A stretch of DNA of 64,000 nt from Drosophila miranda. Its lineage: Eukaryota; Arthropoda; Insecta; Diptera; Drosophilidae. Where the stretch lies: the NCBI RefSeq assembly GCF_003369915.1, contig NW_022881614.1:24158336-24222335 (forward strand). Direction: 5' to 3'. Below, piece after piece: positions 44,171 through 55,888 of the stretch. Under the pieces are notes generated by a model that did not search any database, had not been told where the DNA came from, and saw only the letters and a list, made by a program, of their open reading frames with translations. The position numbers and the translations under genes are program-made. Each line of letters starts with the position of its first letter. The stretch's first letter is position 1.

Positions 44171-46748
44171 ATGCAAGTAGAGAATCTCTACACTTCAGTG
44201 GCCTGCAACCGCTGCACAGAATGTGCCGATTGGGGTTCAAATGGCCTAATTGCTTTCGGGGCCTGCAATGCCGTGGCTATAATGGATCCCAAGGTAAGGG
44301 AATAATATACAGAGAGAGGATATGGCAAACTAATAAGATAGATTCCTTGCAGTTTAATAAGAATTCCGCCAAGATTCTGCACACTCTCGTGGAACACACA
44401 AAGAGGGTGAACACTGTAAAGTGGCTGGATAATGATCAACTTTTGTCCGGGGCCGACGATGGCGGCGCCGTCCTCTGGCGATTGGATAACTTTGGGGCCA
44501 CAAAGCGCACTGTGCTCAAGGGACATTCGAGTGGAGTAAACGCCGGTGATGGCGTGCGTCGGCCAGACGGTTCTTGGGTCCTAGCCACCGCCGCTGCAGA
44601 CAACACCCTGAAGCTCTGGATCTGCAAAGATGACGATGTACGATGCTTTCAAACAATCCAATAGGCTGGGGGCTTCTGTTTCTGGCTCGCGCTTCTGCCG
44701 AAAGATCATGCGTTGCTGGCCTTCAGCGGTGATGATGAAACCGTGTCGCTGTGGACAGAGCAGATCCATGCTGGCGGCAGTCAAGCACGGGAACAGGGAC
44801 AGTTTGAATGCGTTCACAAGCTGATTGGCCACGAAGATTGGGTGCGAGGGCTGGACTTTGTGTACGACGGAGAGGATTTGCTGCTGGCCAGCGGCTCGCA
44901 GGATAACTTCATCCGACTCTGGAGAATCGCCCCACGCAGCGAAGAGCAAAGGCAGGAGAATCGGGTGACTCTGTTTCAGTTGTGTAACAGCGATAAAGAG
45001 CTCAAAGTAGAGGAAAAGATTCTACAGTTGGGGGCGAATGCCTGGTATGCCGTGAGTCTAGAATCTGTTCTGTACGGGCACGAAGGATGGATCTACGGAG
45101 TCCACTGGCACATCACAGAGCAGCAGGGTAAGAAGAGAATAATAAGCCTCAAGAACTTTCATAATATGCAGCCGATACTTTTAGAGATACGCCTGCTGTC
45201 TGCCTCCCTCGATAAAACCCTCATTGTGTGGGCACCAACGGAGCAAGGAGTGTGGCTGGAGCAAGTTCGAGTTGGCGAGGTGGGAGGCAACTCGATGGGC
45301 TTCTTTGGGGGCAAATTCTCAAGCGACGGGCGCTCCATCATGGCTATCAAGGAGGGTTTCACATATGGAATCAGAACCAAGATCAGCCCCATCTATGGAC
45401 TTCCAGCGTTGTTGTTAGCGGTCATTACGGAGAGGTGCGCGACCTGGCCTGGGAGCATGACGGACCTTATTTGATGACGGTCTCCGTGGATCAGACAACA
45501 CGCCTTCATGCCCCTTGGCTGCAGGACAGCGGAGACTGTACCTGGCATGAGCTGGCCCGACCCCAGGCCCCGGCGAACTTCATTGAGAACTTCCGTCACA
45601 TCAGTCGCGTGGAGAATGATGAGGCGGGAGATGCTCTTTTGGATTGTAAGAGAGTAATGGATACATTCTTCTTTCCGTTAGTTGAATATTTTGTTGTTTT
45701 TGCTTGCAGCTTTGCCCAAAGGAGCCTCCGTGCCTTCGCTGGGACTGTCCAACAAGGCTGTCTACAAAGTAGAATCCGACAGTGGCGAGACAGCGAAGGC
45801 CAAAAACGACTATCCAGACAACTACTTTGTGCCTATTACCTTGGAGACCCCGCCCCAGGAGGAGACTCTGATGCAGAACACGCTCTGGACCGAGCTGCAG
45901 AAACTCTATGGACATGGCTATGAGATCTTTGCCCTGGCCGCCACTGCAGATGGCTCCCTCCTAGCATCCACTTGTCGAGCCAGCACCGCAGATCATGCTC
46001 AGATTATTCTCTGGTGGGTAGCCAAAGCAAACAATTCTATACAAAACTGATAGAGACAGCCTTGTTGCAGGAACCCTTCAAACTGGAAGCAAGTGCAGAA
46101 GCTGGGTGGACATCAGTTGACCGTTACACAGCTCAGCTTCTCCCCCGATGCACAATACTTGGTGTCCGTTTCCCGCGACCGCCGCTGGTCTCTGTTCGAG
46201 AGGCAGGAGTCCTCCGCTGGCTACAATCTGGTGGCCACCACGGACAAGACGAATGGAGTGCACACGCGCATCATTTGGGCCTGCGATTGGTCGCACGATG
46301 GAAGACACTTTGTCACAAGCTTCCGGGACGGAAAGGTCGTGGCATGGAAGAAGGGAGAACAGTCTGGGGAATCCTCTCTGAACGGCTGGCAGGCGGCGGG
46401 CATTCTAGAGCTCAAGAACGAGTCGATTACAGCGGTGGCCTTTGCCAGAGATTACCTGAGTGGCACTACTGACACCTACGTTCTTGCTTGCGGCACGGAG
46501 ACTGGCCAGATCAGGATTTACCAGCTCGCTCAGGGAGAATGGAAGCTGCTCTGCGATTTAAACAAAAAGTGAGTAGAGTCTGGAGTTGGGTTTTCCGGCC
46601 TCGTCTGACAAGGGTTTTGTTTATTTTCAGTCAAGCCCACCATTTGACCGTTCGTCGGCTGCAGTTCCGACCTGGCCAACAGCATTTGCAACTGGCCAGC
46701 TGTGGGGAGGACCACTTGGTCCGCATCTACAACATAAAGATGACGTGA
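44171..46748 (+). pseudogene. Elp2: Elongator subunit 2 (WD40), one stop and one frameshift
   Basis: Elp2 is the double WD40-propeller subunit of Elongator, which modifies wobble uridines in tRNA. Exons with consistent phases are 44171-44293, 44353-45127, 45185-45645, 45710-46013, 46071-46568 and 46631-46748. WD40 blades are visible throughout, for example HTKRVNTVKWLDNDQLLSG, GHEDWVRGLDFVYDGEDLLLA, GHYGEVRDLAWEHDGPYLM, GHQLTVTQLSFSPDAQYLVS and HHLTVRRLQFRP. The start MQVENLYTSVACNR fits the family. Lesions: TAG at 44662-44664 early in the second exon (frame continues beyond) and an indel near 45342 inside KFSSDGRSIM that puts the fifth-blade region out of frame. The remaining frame and all introns are intact, so the loss appears recent. 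Attributes: no insertion inside the gene. Confidence 0.88.
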
Positions 46749-47058
46749 ATCTGACATTGTGTGCATTAAACAGCCTTTATTAAACTTTTAGCGTTTAATT
46801 AGTAAGCTGTAGCCACTGTGCAGACACGGCGGAATTCTCCGTTCTCAGTATCGTACATTGTATATCGAACGACGTTATCTAATCACCTGCAATACACGGA
46901 GTTCTGGGCTCCCCCCAGAGCAGTGGGAGTTTGCTTCCTGATAACAACTTATTGATGGTTAATTAAGTGCCCGATTTTCGCACACCGAGATGTTGAAGTC
47001 GACTATTTAAGCTCGCTTTTCCAGTGGTTCGTTCGAAGTCAATTCAAGCGAATTCAAC
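46749..47058 (+). promoter_or_regulatory. Elp2 3' end and promoter of the small secreted-protein gene
   Basis: ATTAAA signals follow Elp2 (46764, 46781). TATTTAA at 47004-47010 lies about 50 bp before the start codon, with CCAGTGG about 25-30 bp after it as a possible initiator. This is a compact TATA promoter. Confidence 0.5.
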
Positions 47059-47581
47059 ATGAAAGCAGTTATTATTTTGGTACTCGTCGGCACTGTTCTG
47101 GGCGCTCCCCAAATCAAGGGGAGGCCCTATAGCGAGCCCCATGCACATATCTTTGCTGAGGTACGACCAGCAGGTCAGAAGCACCAACAGCAAGGTGTCG
47201 ACTTGGAGGTCAAGGAGCAACATCTTGTGGTAGAGACAAAGCCAGCTCATCAAGCATCTGCCGAGAGCTACGTTGTTGAAGCGGGGTTCAAGCCAGCTGC
47301 CGAGAGCCACGTCGTTGAGGTGGAGATCAAGCAAGCGGAACACAAGCCCCAGCACGTAGAGTTGGACATCAAGCCCGTGCACGAGAGCGCAAGCCACGTG
47401 GTGGAGCTGGTTGCCGGACATTGGCGTGCAGAGCCATCACGAAGTCGAAGTGGAGGTTAGTCCTGAGCAATAGCCCCCTCATCAGATTGAGGTGGAGATC
47501 GTCAAGGGCGTTTCCAACGAGGTAAAGCCGCCGCTGCCCCTCCACTCTGGGCAGCAGCTCAGCCTCAACCTGGGCCAATAG
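47059..47581 (+). pseudogene. Small secreted repeat protein, frameshifted
   Basis: ATG at 47059 opens with a clear signal peptide, MKAVIILVLVGTVLGA, cleaved probably before PQ. The mature part is made of degenerate repeats of the type ES.VVEVEIKPA with alternating Val/Glu/His, predicted to be extended and acidic. No domain that I recognise; it could be an extracellular, cuticle-related or seminal protein. A frame change near 47415 ends the open frame at 47458-47460. The other frame continues the repeat (HHEVEVEVSPEQ, TAG at 47471-47473, then HQIEVEIVKG) to the stop at 47579-47581. So one frameshift and one nonsense codon are visible by internal repeat logic alone. TATA box upstream. Confidence 0.7.
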
Positions 47582-50361
47582 AGCACAGCAGCCACAAAAG
47601 CCGATGTATTTCGAAATGCATTAAATATTTGTAATTACACGAACGGTCTTTACCCGCAAGTCCTCCCAAGGTGCCTGTAAAATGAGAAATATATAAAAAT
47701 TTTCAGATGCCGCTGACGGGTGGAATGCGGAAGGGGGGAGGTTGGAGGCGAAGGACGAGCAGGAACCGTAGTTTGCAATTTCCGTTTTGCAGCTGCTGAA
47801 TAGTTTCGGACGTTTAGCTATAGACTAAGACAGCCACGTGACCCCGGCTCTGGTCACGTGCAGCAGCCAGAGCAGCAGAAGGAGCAGGAGCAGGAGCAGC
47901 TGAAGTTATGGCTGAAGCGTGCCACCTTTTTAGCCGCAACTTGCAATTTCCGTGCTCCAACTGACTTTATGATTGCCATTGCCTTTTGGCTGCAGCTCCA
48001 TTGTTTCCGAACTTGGGGCACGGAGCTGGCAAAGCGGTTAATTGGCTGGCGGCCATTTTCTATGGCACTTTAATTATGTTTTCGTGGAGTCCACAACTCT
48101 CGCGGATCCTAGTATCCTAGGATCCAGCGCACCGGCTGCCATGTCGTTGAACTCCGTTGGATAGATAAGCGCATAAATCTGCATTGTTGCAAGTGCCACA
48201 ATGGGGCAGAAAGTTGACTATTGAATTGCATTTAGGCCACGTCCGTAGCTCGATTGTACATGCACTCCGGTGCATGGAAATGCTCTCTCGAAGCTCCCTT
48301 GCCCCGCATCCTTCAATGCCAGCCCCCACTGTACTGGCGTGCTCCGCTCGTACATTTTATTTTGAGTCAAATATTGCCAAACAAAGCTGCCATTGCAATG
48401 GCGCTACACGCGTTTCCGCATCCGCCGAAAGTTGCATAAAAAACCTATACATATGCACATATGTACATATGTACATGCTCGCGAAACTTTTGTTCAACTG
48501 CCATTGTGTTGCGCTGTGGCATGATTCCACTCTTTATTTATTTTCTTAGCCCCGACATTGGTTGTTGTTGTTGCAATTTTGTATTTCGCATTTTGCGAAA
48601 AAAGTTTAAGTTTCAATTGCAGCGAACGTGCCTAAGTTGCTGACAGCCCGCTCGCCCCGGAGCTGGGGCCGAACTACAGATGAAACGGCAGCCGTTCTGG
48701 CCATAACATGTGTAAACATTCCTCTCTTCTCTCAGCCGGCAACAGCAGCTGCAGCAGCCCCTCCCACACCGGCGGATGGGGCTGGGATTCGTTTGCATCT
48801 CTCTGTGTGTCAGTAGTGGATTTCGCCTCGGTGGCGCGTTTCGCTTGCTTGCCATAGTCGTTCCACACTCTACTCTTCCAGCAACAGTGTCGTGTCCACA
48901 GTTCGAGAGAGCTTGGGTGCTGGGGAGCTTGCATCTGCATTTCTCTGCCGCTGCTTTGCCAATTAATAATTACTCAAGACCAGTAGCCGCAGCTGCAGTG
49001 TATCCAAGCGGGGGTGTGCCATGGGGCACCCGAGTGTGGTATGCTGTCGCACCCACGCATATGTTTGGCATATATTTCCGTTCTGGCTGGATGGCTGGCT
49101 GGCAGCAACAAATGTATGCGGTCGATGATTTGTGCATTTCCGTTTTTTGGCAACACGCACGCGACGTGTGGCCAGGCCGGAAGCTGCCATGCCAGGATGT
49201 GGGTGGCGCTAGAGCTAGTGCACGGCCTGCTCCTGTCGACTGCTGCGACAAAGCCAACTGATGCGCATTGAATATTTGGCCTAGTTCGGGCTGGCGATGG
49301 GAGGAGGTGGGCAGGGCAGTGCCAATTCAAATCCAATCGCCAATTGATTAAGCCAGCCTCTGCTCTTTGGCGCATTTGCCTCAACAAGCTAAAGTTTCAA
49401 TCGAAAACTTTCCCTTTCCTGCTGCTAAGTCCAAAAGCTGAAGCGTTCAAAGTTTTTCAATTACCTGCTGCGCTCAGCTCCGCTCGATTGGCCTGTCCCT
49501 GCGCGGGGATCCGAAACAAATTTCATGTTCCCATAGTTTTGTTTGTCCTGCAAGAACAGGCAATAGAACAACAGGAGGGCGGCTCTGACGACTGCCCCCA
49601 ACTTGAACAAGAGATGAAAAAGTGGGCAAAGTAGCAAGCTGAAAGTTGTGCCGGTTCTTGTATTGTAATACAAACACTCGTAGTTTGGGGTCCGTTCAGC
49701 ATCCAGAATTGTTTTCCAATTAGTTTTGGTGTAAAAACTTTGAAGTTCATTTAGCCCCTGGCGCGCTTTTTCCCCTCGTTTTATCTCGCTTTTTGTCTGT
49801 CTCTTACTCTCTGTGTGGGCCGCAGTCAACGTGGCGTATGATGAATTTTTAATTACGGGTGCTGCCAGCGGACACCAGACAAAAAACGAGCGAAGCGAAC
49901 TGGTAACAACTGTTTGCCACTTGCAAATTGAAGTTCGCTCAAACAGTGCCTACTGTGAAAAAAGGAGACCAAAGCCACCTCGTTCGTGTCCTGTCTGCAG
50001 GGACTATGAATGAATGTCCATAACCGAACGAAAGAAAAACCAATTGAAAGTTGGAAAAAAGCCAGGCAGCCAGGCAGCCCGGCGGCCAAGATAATTACAC
50101 AAACAGATCAAAGCTGGAGCACTTGACAATGAAATCGAGCAGAGCAGATGTGCATTTTCCAATGAATTTTTAAATTTCGCTTCGATTTGTTTGGCTTAAC
50201 TTTTGGCCCGACCTATGTCCCGATTTGGGGCTTCTGGCTTAAGCGCCACGGCTTAATTGCAGGCCCCGTTGTTTGTTTAACTGTTTACCCTTCGCAAATC
50301 GAAAAAAACAATTTGATTGTTTTAAGCGCGAAATGCTGTTGGCCATTTTCGACACTGTTTT
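47582..50361. other. Gene-free stretch
   Basis: It has CAG/GCA-rich patches and homopolymer-rich spacer. None of the open frames show a recognisable domain. Ends at DINE copy F. Confidence 0.5.
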
Positions 50362-51142
50362 TATACCCGATACTCAAAATGAGTATTGGGGTATATTAGA
50401 TTTGTGGTAAAAGTTGATGTGTGTAACGTCCAGAAGGAATCGTTTCCGACCCCATAAAGTATATATATGCTTGATCAGCATCAATAGCCGAGTCGATTGA
50501 GCCCTGTCTGTCTGTCCGCCCGTCCGTCCGTCCGTCTGTCCGTCTGTCCGTCCCCTTCAGCGCCTAGTGCTCAAAGACTACAAAAGCTAGAGCAACCAAA
50601 TTTGGTATCCACACTCCTAATATATCGGACCGAGACGAGTTTGTTTCAAAATTTCGCCACACCCCCTTCCGCCCCCGCAAAGGACGAAAATCTGGGGATA
50701 TTCAAAAATCTCAGAGACTATTAAGACTAGAGTAACCAAATTTGGTATCCGCACTCCTGTTAGATCTTACTATAAGACGTGTATCTCAAAATTTCGCCCC
50801 ATTCCCTTTCGCCCACACAAAGGACGAAAATCTGTTGCATCCACAATATTGCACATTCGAGAAAACTAAAAACGCAGAATCATAGATAATGACCATATCT
50901 ATCAGATTGCTGAATCTGGATCAGATCAGATCATTTTTATAGCCAATAGGAACAAATCAATTTGCAGTGGCTACGCAGCGACCGACGTCACGCTCAGACT
51001 GATTTTCTGTCTCTCTCGCACGCACTCTTTGTCGTGTCGTTTAATATTAGCAGCGTCTGCCGGAGGAGAGCCATACTGACTTAGTATCGGGTATAACCGT
51101 AGAGTTGCGGTGTCCGCAGCAACTCACAACGTTCCCCCTCGT
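50362..51142 (-). mobile_element. DINE-1/INE-1-like Helentron copy F (internally deleted)
   Basis: Minus orientation, TATACCCGATACTC at the left to CGTTCCCCCTCGT at the right. About 300 bp are missing between two internal modules that share GCTCTAGCT.TTATAGTCT; the joint lies at about 50570-50590, consistent with recombination between these direct repeats. The microsatellite (GTCCGTCCGTCTGTCC) is kept. Confidence 0.9.
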
Positions 51143-53077
51143 TTTTTGTCGTTTGCCTCCGTTTTGTGTCCGTCTCCCTACTGATTGCAGTTGTAAATTT
51201 GCGAAAAATGGAAAATGCAAACCATTTGGTGTACTGTTAACAGCGTCAGCATCCTCATCATCACCTACTGCCACAGGACGGGGACCAGGAGCAGCGCCAG
51301 GACCAGGCCCGCGTTCAACCTCAAACTGCCAGGGGCCGCCAGGGCCAGTAGCATTTTCCGACATTTACGATTTCCCTTATTGCTTGCGTTTTCATTTTGG
51401 TTTCGTGCACTTTCCCCCCCACCCCGTCCCAAGGACTATTTGATGTTTTTTTATCAATATGGTTGGTATGGTATGGAGAAGCGGCACTCTCTCGACATCT
51501 GTAATGCATTGCGCCGATAGCTTTTTTTCACCACTGTAATATTTGCATATTGCAGGGATCCATTTCGACATGTTTATGGCTGTCGTAAAGATTCGCTTCT
51601 CTCCGCTCCACTGAATCTGGATGGAATGATATTTAAATCGTATGGATTTCTTTATTCCACAAAATACTTTTGAATAATATTCGATATTTTTTTTGTGGCT
51701 CATTCAATTGTACAGTCCTGGTACCTCTTTTGCACAATATAAAGACTAATTTTGGCTTTTGGTTTTACTCGATCCGAAAGCCCGAACCTCGAGGGTTCTG
51801 TGCTGGGATAGTGCATAAATGATGCGGTGCGGGACGATGCGGCTACTCCGGCTAAAAGTGACTCTTTCCTGTCACTTGTCACGGCTTTTTCCACTCTTTT
51901 TTCATGCCTGTTGAGGGCGTTAAAGTTAATTTGTTTACGCTGATGTGTCAATGCAAAATGCGACTTTTTTCCGCGACTTTATCAAGGACTGCGAATAGAT
52001 TTGTTGGTGAAACAAATTTGCGGAATATCGTGCGGGTTTATAAATTCAATATTCAGTTGAGCCCGGCTAAGAGCGCGGCTGTGGCCAGGCCCATGGCCAT
52101 TGATGTGGCCTACCGCAAGCGGGGGCAGCGGGGGACAGAGCGACAAGGGCAAATCGGTTTAAGCCTGAACAAATCAACTTTGACTTAATAACATTAAAAA
52201 GTGCTCTGCTTTAATGGTCTTTAAGTCAATTTTCCGAGCCCTCTGGGGCTCCCTCCCCAGACCTTTGCCTGGCTGTGGTGAAATGATAAATTTTTCCGCC
52301 AAAGAACTGGGAAGGCGAGGCGGGTTCTAAGTACGTGTGTGTTTGTGGGTCTGCCGGGTCTGCAGGATAGGAAACTTTGAGGAAACACAGCCGCAACTTT
52401 AGCGGCGGGACATTTCCTCTCGCCTTTGCTGCAAATTATGTCTTGCCATGTCTTGGGGCACGGAATGAGCATGCGGGGCGGGGCGGGGCGGCACCTGCTA
52501 CTGTCGCAACGGATGGATGGACTGAGTGGATGGCCCGGCACTCATACAGTCATCTCCATCCGCCGCTCGACCCGGGTGAGCGATGACTGTTTGAACACTG
52601 TCGCCTGTCATATTACATGTTGCACGCAATTTGTATGGCGCCGCCACTGGCGTAACGCTGTAATTTATGCAACCATCAATCGCATGAGTGCCGCTAATTG
52701 ATATTACCAGCCAGGACCGAGCAAAACCGGCACTACGCGGGCACACATAGGGGTATTACGTATACGTAGCTATATTTACCAATAGAATTAAATTCGGCAA
52801 CAAAAATGCAATATTGCAGAAATGTATCTGATGGAAGCCCTATTGCAATATCGATTTGCCCGCTCCCCCGTCTGCCTGTGCCCCCCAGTATCAGAGTTCA
52901 AATTATTAGTTCATCGCAAGTCGCGGCACAAAGCCTCGCTGGCGAACAAAGAGCAAATACACTCGGCGTCAGACAACGACAACGACAACGACAACAACTG
53001 TAGCCATCAACAGCGGCAGCAGCAGCAGAGACAACAACTGCTACGACGACTCCAGTGTCGTTCTCATTGTCTGACTG
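51143..53077. other. Gene-free stretch
   Basis: No coding exon supported. CAG-type repeats (about 52990-53030) and a region of mixed composition end at the poly(T) of R1-e. Confidence 0.5.
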
Positions 53078-53205
53078 TGTGTTTTTTTTTTTTTTTTTTT
53101 TTTTTTTTCGTTGTTGTGTGACTACGGGAAAGCTTCATGCCGACTCAGCCGAAGCCGAAGTGAGGGACTCTAACCGCTCTAAAACCAACCACACCTATCC
53201 CGGAT

Positions 53206-53243
53206 CCCGGCGGTACTGTCGCTAGATATTACTTCGCCGGGGG
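53206..53243 (-). other. R1-e 3' UTR hairpin
   Basis: On the minus strand CCCGGCG pairs with CGCCGGG around AAGTAATATCT. Outer-stem bases differ from those of the other families but pair fully. Confidence 0.65.
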
Positions 53244-53285
53244 AGACGCCCGTAGGGCTCTTCTCTTAATAATCTCCTTTATCCT

Positions 53286-54573
53286 TTATCTCCTTGCATT
53301 GCGTGCTCTTTCTTTGCGACGCAGTTTGGTAGCCATAGTTGCGGCCATGAATCTAATCGCGGACCAGTTTTCTTCCGACTCAGGCAGGCATTCTGCCAGG
53401 TTTGCCACCGCTGGCATTCTTCCAAGCTTGTTGCTTAGATCCTCTCGATCTTGCCGAAATCTTGGACATTCGAAGAAGCAGTGCTCTGCGTGTTCCCCTT
53501 GGGTAAGAGGACTAGCCGCTGTCGCTTCCATGGTCTGGGGAAGGTCCCTTCGGACATGCACGCATTGAATAAATCCACGTACATTTGTGGATTGGTCTCA
53601 ATAGCCGTGCGGAGAACGGCATTTGGGACCCCATCAGGTCCTGGTGCTTTGCCGTTCTTGATCCGTTGTAGAGCTTCGAGGACTTCTGCTCCCGTGGTGG
53701 CTTCTATTTCACGTGCCGGAATTCTATCCATCACCCTCTGGGCTGCCACTTTCTCTGGAAATAGGGTTTCTACTATGTTAACCAGCAGATCTGCACACAT
53801 AGGCGGCGGGGGACTGAACACTCGCAGTCTCTTTATTACCAGCCTCTCTCTTCAGCCGTACCGTTGGTCTCGTAGTCCTCAAACATGGCCCGGACCATAT
53901 CCGGCTCTAGCGTTTCGGTCTTATAACCGATCTGCTTGCCAATGAACAGGTTAGGTGCGCCCGCTTCCTGGATTTCACATATGAGGGCTTGGTGGTCACT
54001 CCCGGTGTATAAGCCACTAACTTCCCACGTTGTCCTGCGGCTGAGGCTGCTGCTCACGAACGTAAGGTCTATTATAGACCCCGTTCCAGCTCTGCCGAAC
54101 GTCTGCTGTGTGCCTGTGTTCAGCAGTACGGCATCCAACGTCGCAAAGCATTCTAAGAGCGCCTGTCCCCTTGGGTTCGTTCTCGGGCATCCCCACTTCG
54201 TCGCCCAGGCGTTGAAATCGCCGGCTATGAGCGTAGGGTGTTTCTCCCGCGCATCTTCAGCAATCCTTTCCAGTGCCTGCGTCGCCTGCTGTAGGCTGAG
54301 GCTCGGGGGCAGGTAGCAGCTATATATGTGCACTCCATTTATCCGGGCTCTGGCGAATCCGTCTCCGACGTATGTTTGCAGTAGTTGCTGTGTGGGACTC
54401 GCACAGCTCCATATCGCTGCCTTCTTGCTCGAGTCAGCAATCCACTCTCCCGAGTTGCGATTCCGGTATTGCTCGCGTATGACTGCTACATCAATACGGT
54501 GCTCCCTTATGGTCTGGTCCAGCAGCTACCGTGCCATCTCGCAGTGGTTGAGGTTTATTTGGATGATTTTCAT
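53286..54573 (-). pseudogene. R1-e ORF2: APE endonuclease with remnant RT
   Basis: ATG at 54573 (MKIIQINLNHCEMAR) is followed by a TAG within 16 codons. The APE domain follows with YSCYLPPSLSL, GDFNAWATKWG, SIIDLTF and SDHQALICEI. A deletion joins it to an RT start (KAPGPDGVPNAVL, RLVLLPKGN). A second, large deletion at about 53505 removes the RT palm and YADD box, joining directly to the C-terminal HCFFECPRF piece, which ends at 53286. Catalytic RT activity is impossible for this copy. Confidence 0.85.
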
Positions 54574-55888
54574 CTATCCTTCATTTGCTGCATCGCCTTT
54601 TGGTACTGCGGGCACCTCGAACTCGTCGTTTGGTGCTTCGGGTCCTTCACCCGGTGGCGCTTGCAACTTGGTTCGACTTTGCAATCTTTGGCCTGGTGGT
54701 CGGCTCCTGCGCAATTGTAGCAGCACTTCGTGAAGTCTTGGCTGCTCTTACAATTAGGCGCGATGTGGCCAAACTCCATGCACTTGTAGCATCTTCTGGG
54801 AGTTGACTTGGGTCGTATTCTGCAATACCCCCACCCCAGACGAATTCTTTCTTTCTCCAGGAGGGGCTTTGCTATGGCCGGTGGAACTTTCAGAGTCAGG
54901 GTCTGCGTGCTCCTATAGGCTGGTCTGATGGAGATGGCTGCGGCCTCGCAGATTTTCCTCTTTGGTGGACACTTCGTCTATGTCCCTTACCTCCAAAATG
55001 ACAGTTTCGGTAAGACTCCTTACTTCAACCGTGCTTCCTAGCGCTTACTTGACTGCTGCCTGCATCTCGTGGGTTCTCGGATCCGCCGATTTTATCAGCA
55101 ACAGCTCTCCTTTTGCTGTGCGTCGCACCCCTTGCACCGATTGCCCTAGCTTTTTAAGACTTGGCTCTGTCTTAACCTTCCTTAGAATGTCTGCGTATGA
55201 GACAGTGCTGGTGGCGGCGATGACTATTGCATCCCTGCGTGCCGGTCTTGGTCGTTGCTGCTGCTTTGGCTTTGGCCTTTGCCTAGCTACGACCTTCACC
55301 CACCCCACCTCTCGATCCTTTGGGGCGTCCTCCGGTCCCTTGCGAGCTACGGCGTCCCTCATTTGGCCTTCCTGCGGCTTCTTCTCGGTTTTTTTTTACT
55401 TTTTGGGTCCATGTTTTGGTTTCTTCGGCATTGGGGACGGGGACGGGTGGGTGGTGTTCCTGGGCTCTGGCCGTGCCCTCTTTCCCGCCATCTCCGTCAC
55501 TTCCGGCTGTGTAACCTTGGCTACAGCCTGCTCCGCAGAGATCGCCTGCCAGCACGATTCCAACTGTCGCTGCAGATATTCGATCGCATCCACCAGATTG
55601 GGTTCGTGATGGACCTCTTTGGGAGCACCATCAGCTTCCTCAGCTCTCTGGCCTTTTGGCCCAAGCTCGCCAAATGCGCCATGGCCCTCTCCTTCGGGTC
55701 TGCTTGCTCCTGTTGGGGCGCTGCAGCGTTGGAGGAGAGGAACTTGCGCGCTCCTCCACTGCTTCCGCCGGCTGGTTTGGCGATCGCGCCAGAGCATTTT
55801 TCCGGCGAAAGGGATTCTCCTCATCCCAGGCGAATGAGCTTGTCAGCGGAGTGCTGCAAGCCCCAGCTTGTTCCCGCTGATCGCTCAT
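54570..55888 (-). pseudogene. R1-e ORF1: gag-like zinc-knuckle protein, frameshifted
   Basis: ATG at 55888 (MSDQREQAGACSTPL, FAWDEENPF...ALARSP, like R1-b and R1-d). Frame changes near 55700 and 55390 lead through a Pro/Lys-rich part to RRDAIVIAATSTVSYADIL...VRRTAKGELLL (55045-55362), the central domain. Further breaks occur before the zinc knuckles FGHIAPNC, CYNCAGADHQAKDC and HRVKDPKHQTTSSRC. The stop TGA at 54570-54572 overlaps the ORF2 start codon as ATGA. Confidence 0.8.

Noticed and set aside
48776..49387. Long overlapping open frames on both strands (about 137-161 codons)
   Set aside because: Both strands are open at once, composition is low in coding bias, and no domain is visible; likely chance.
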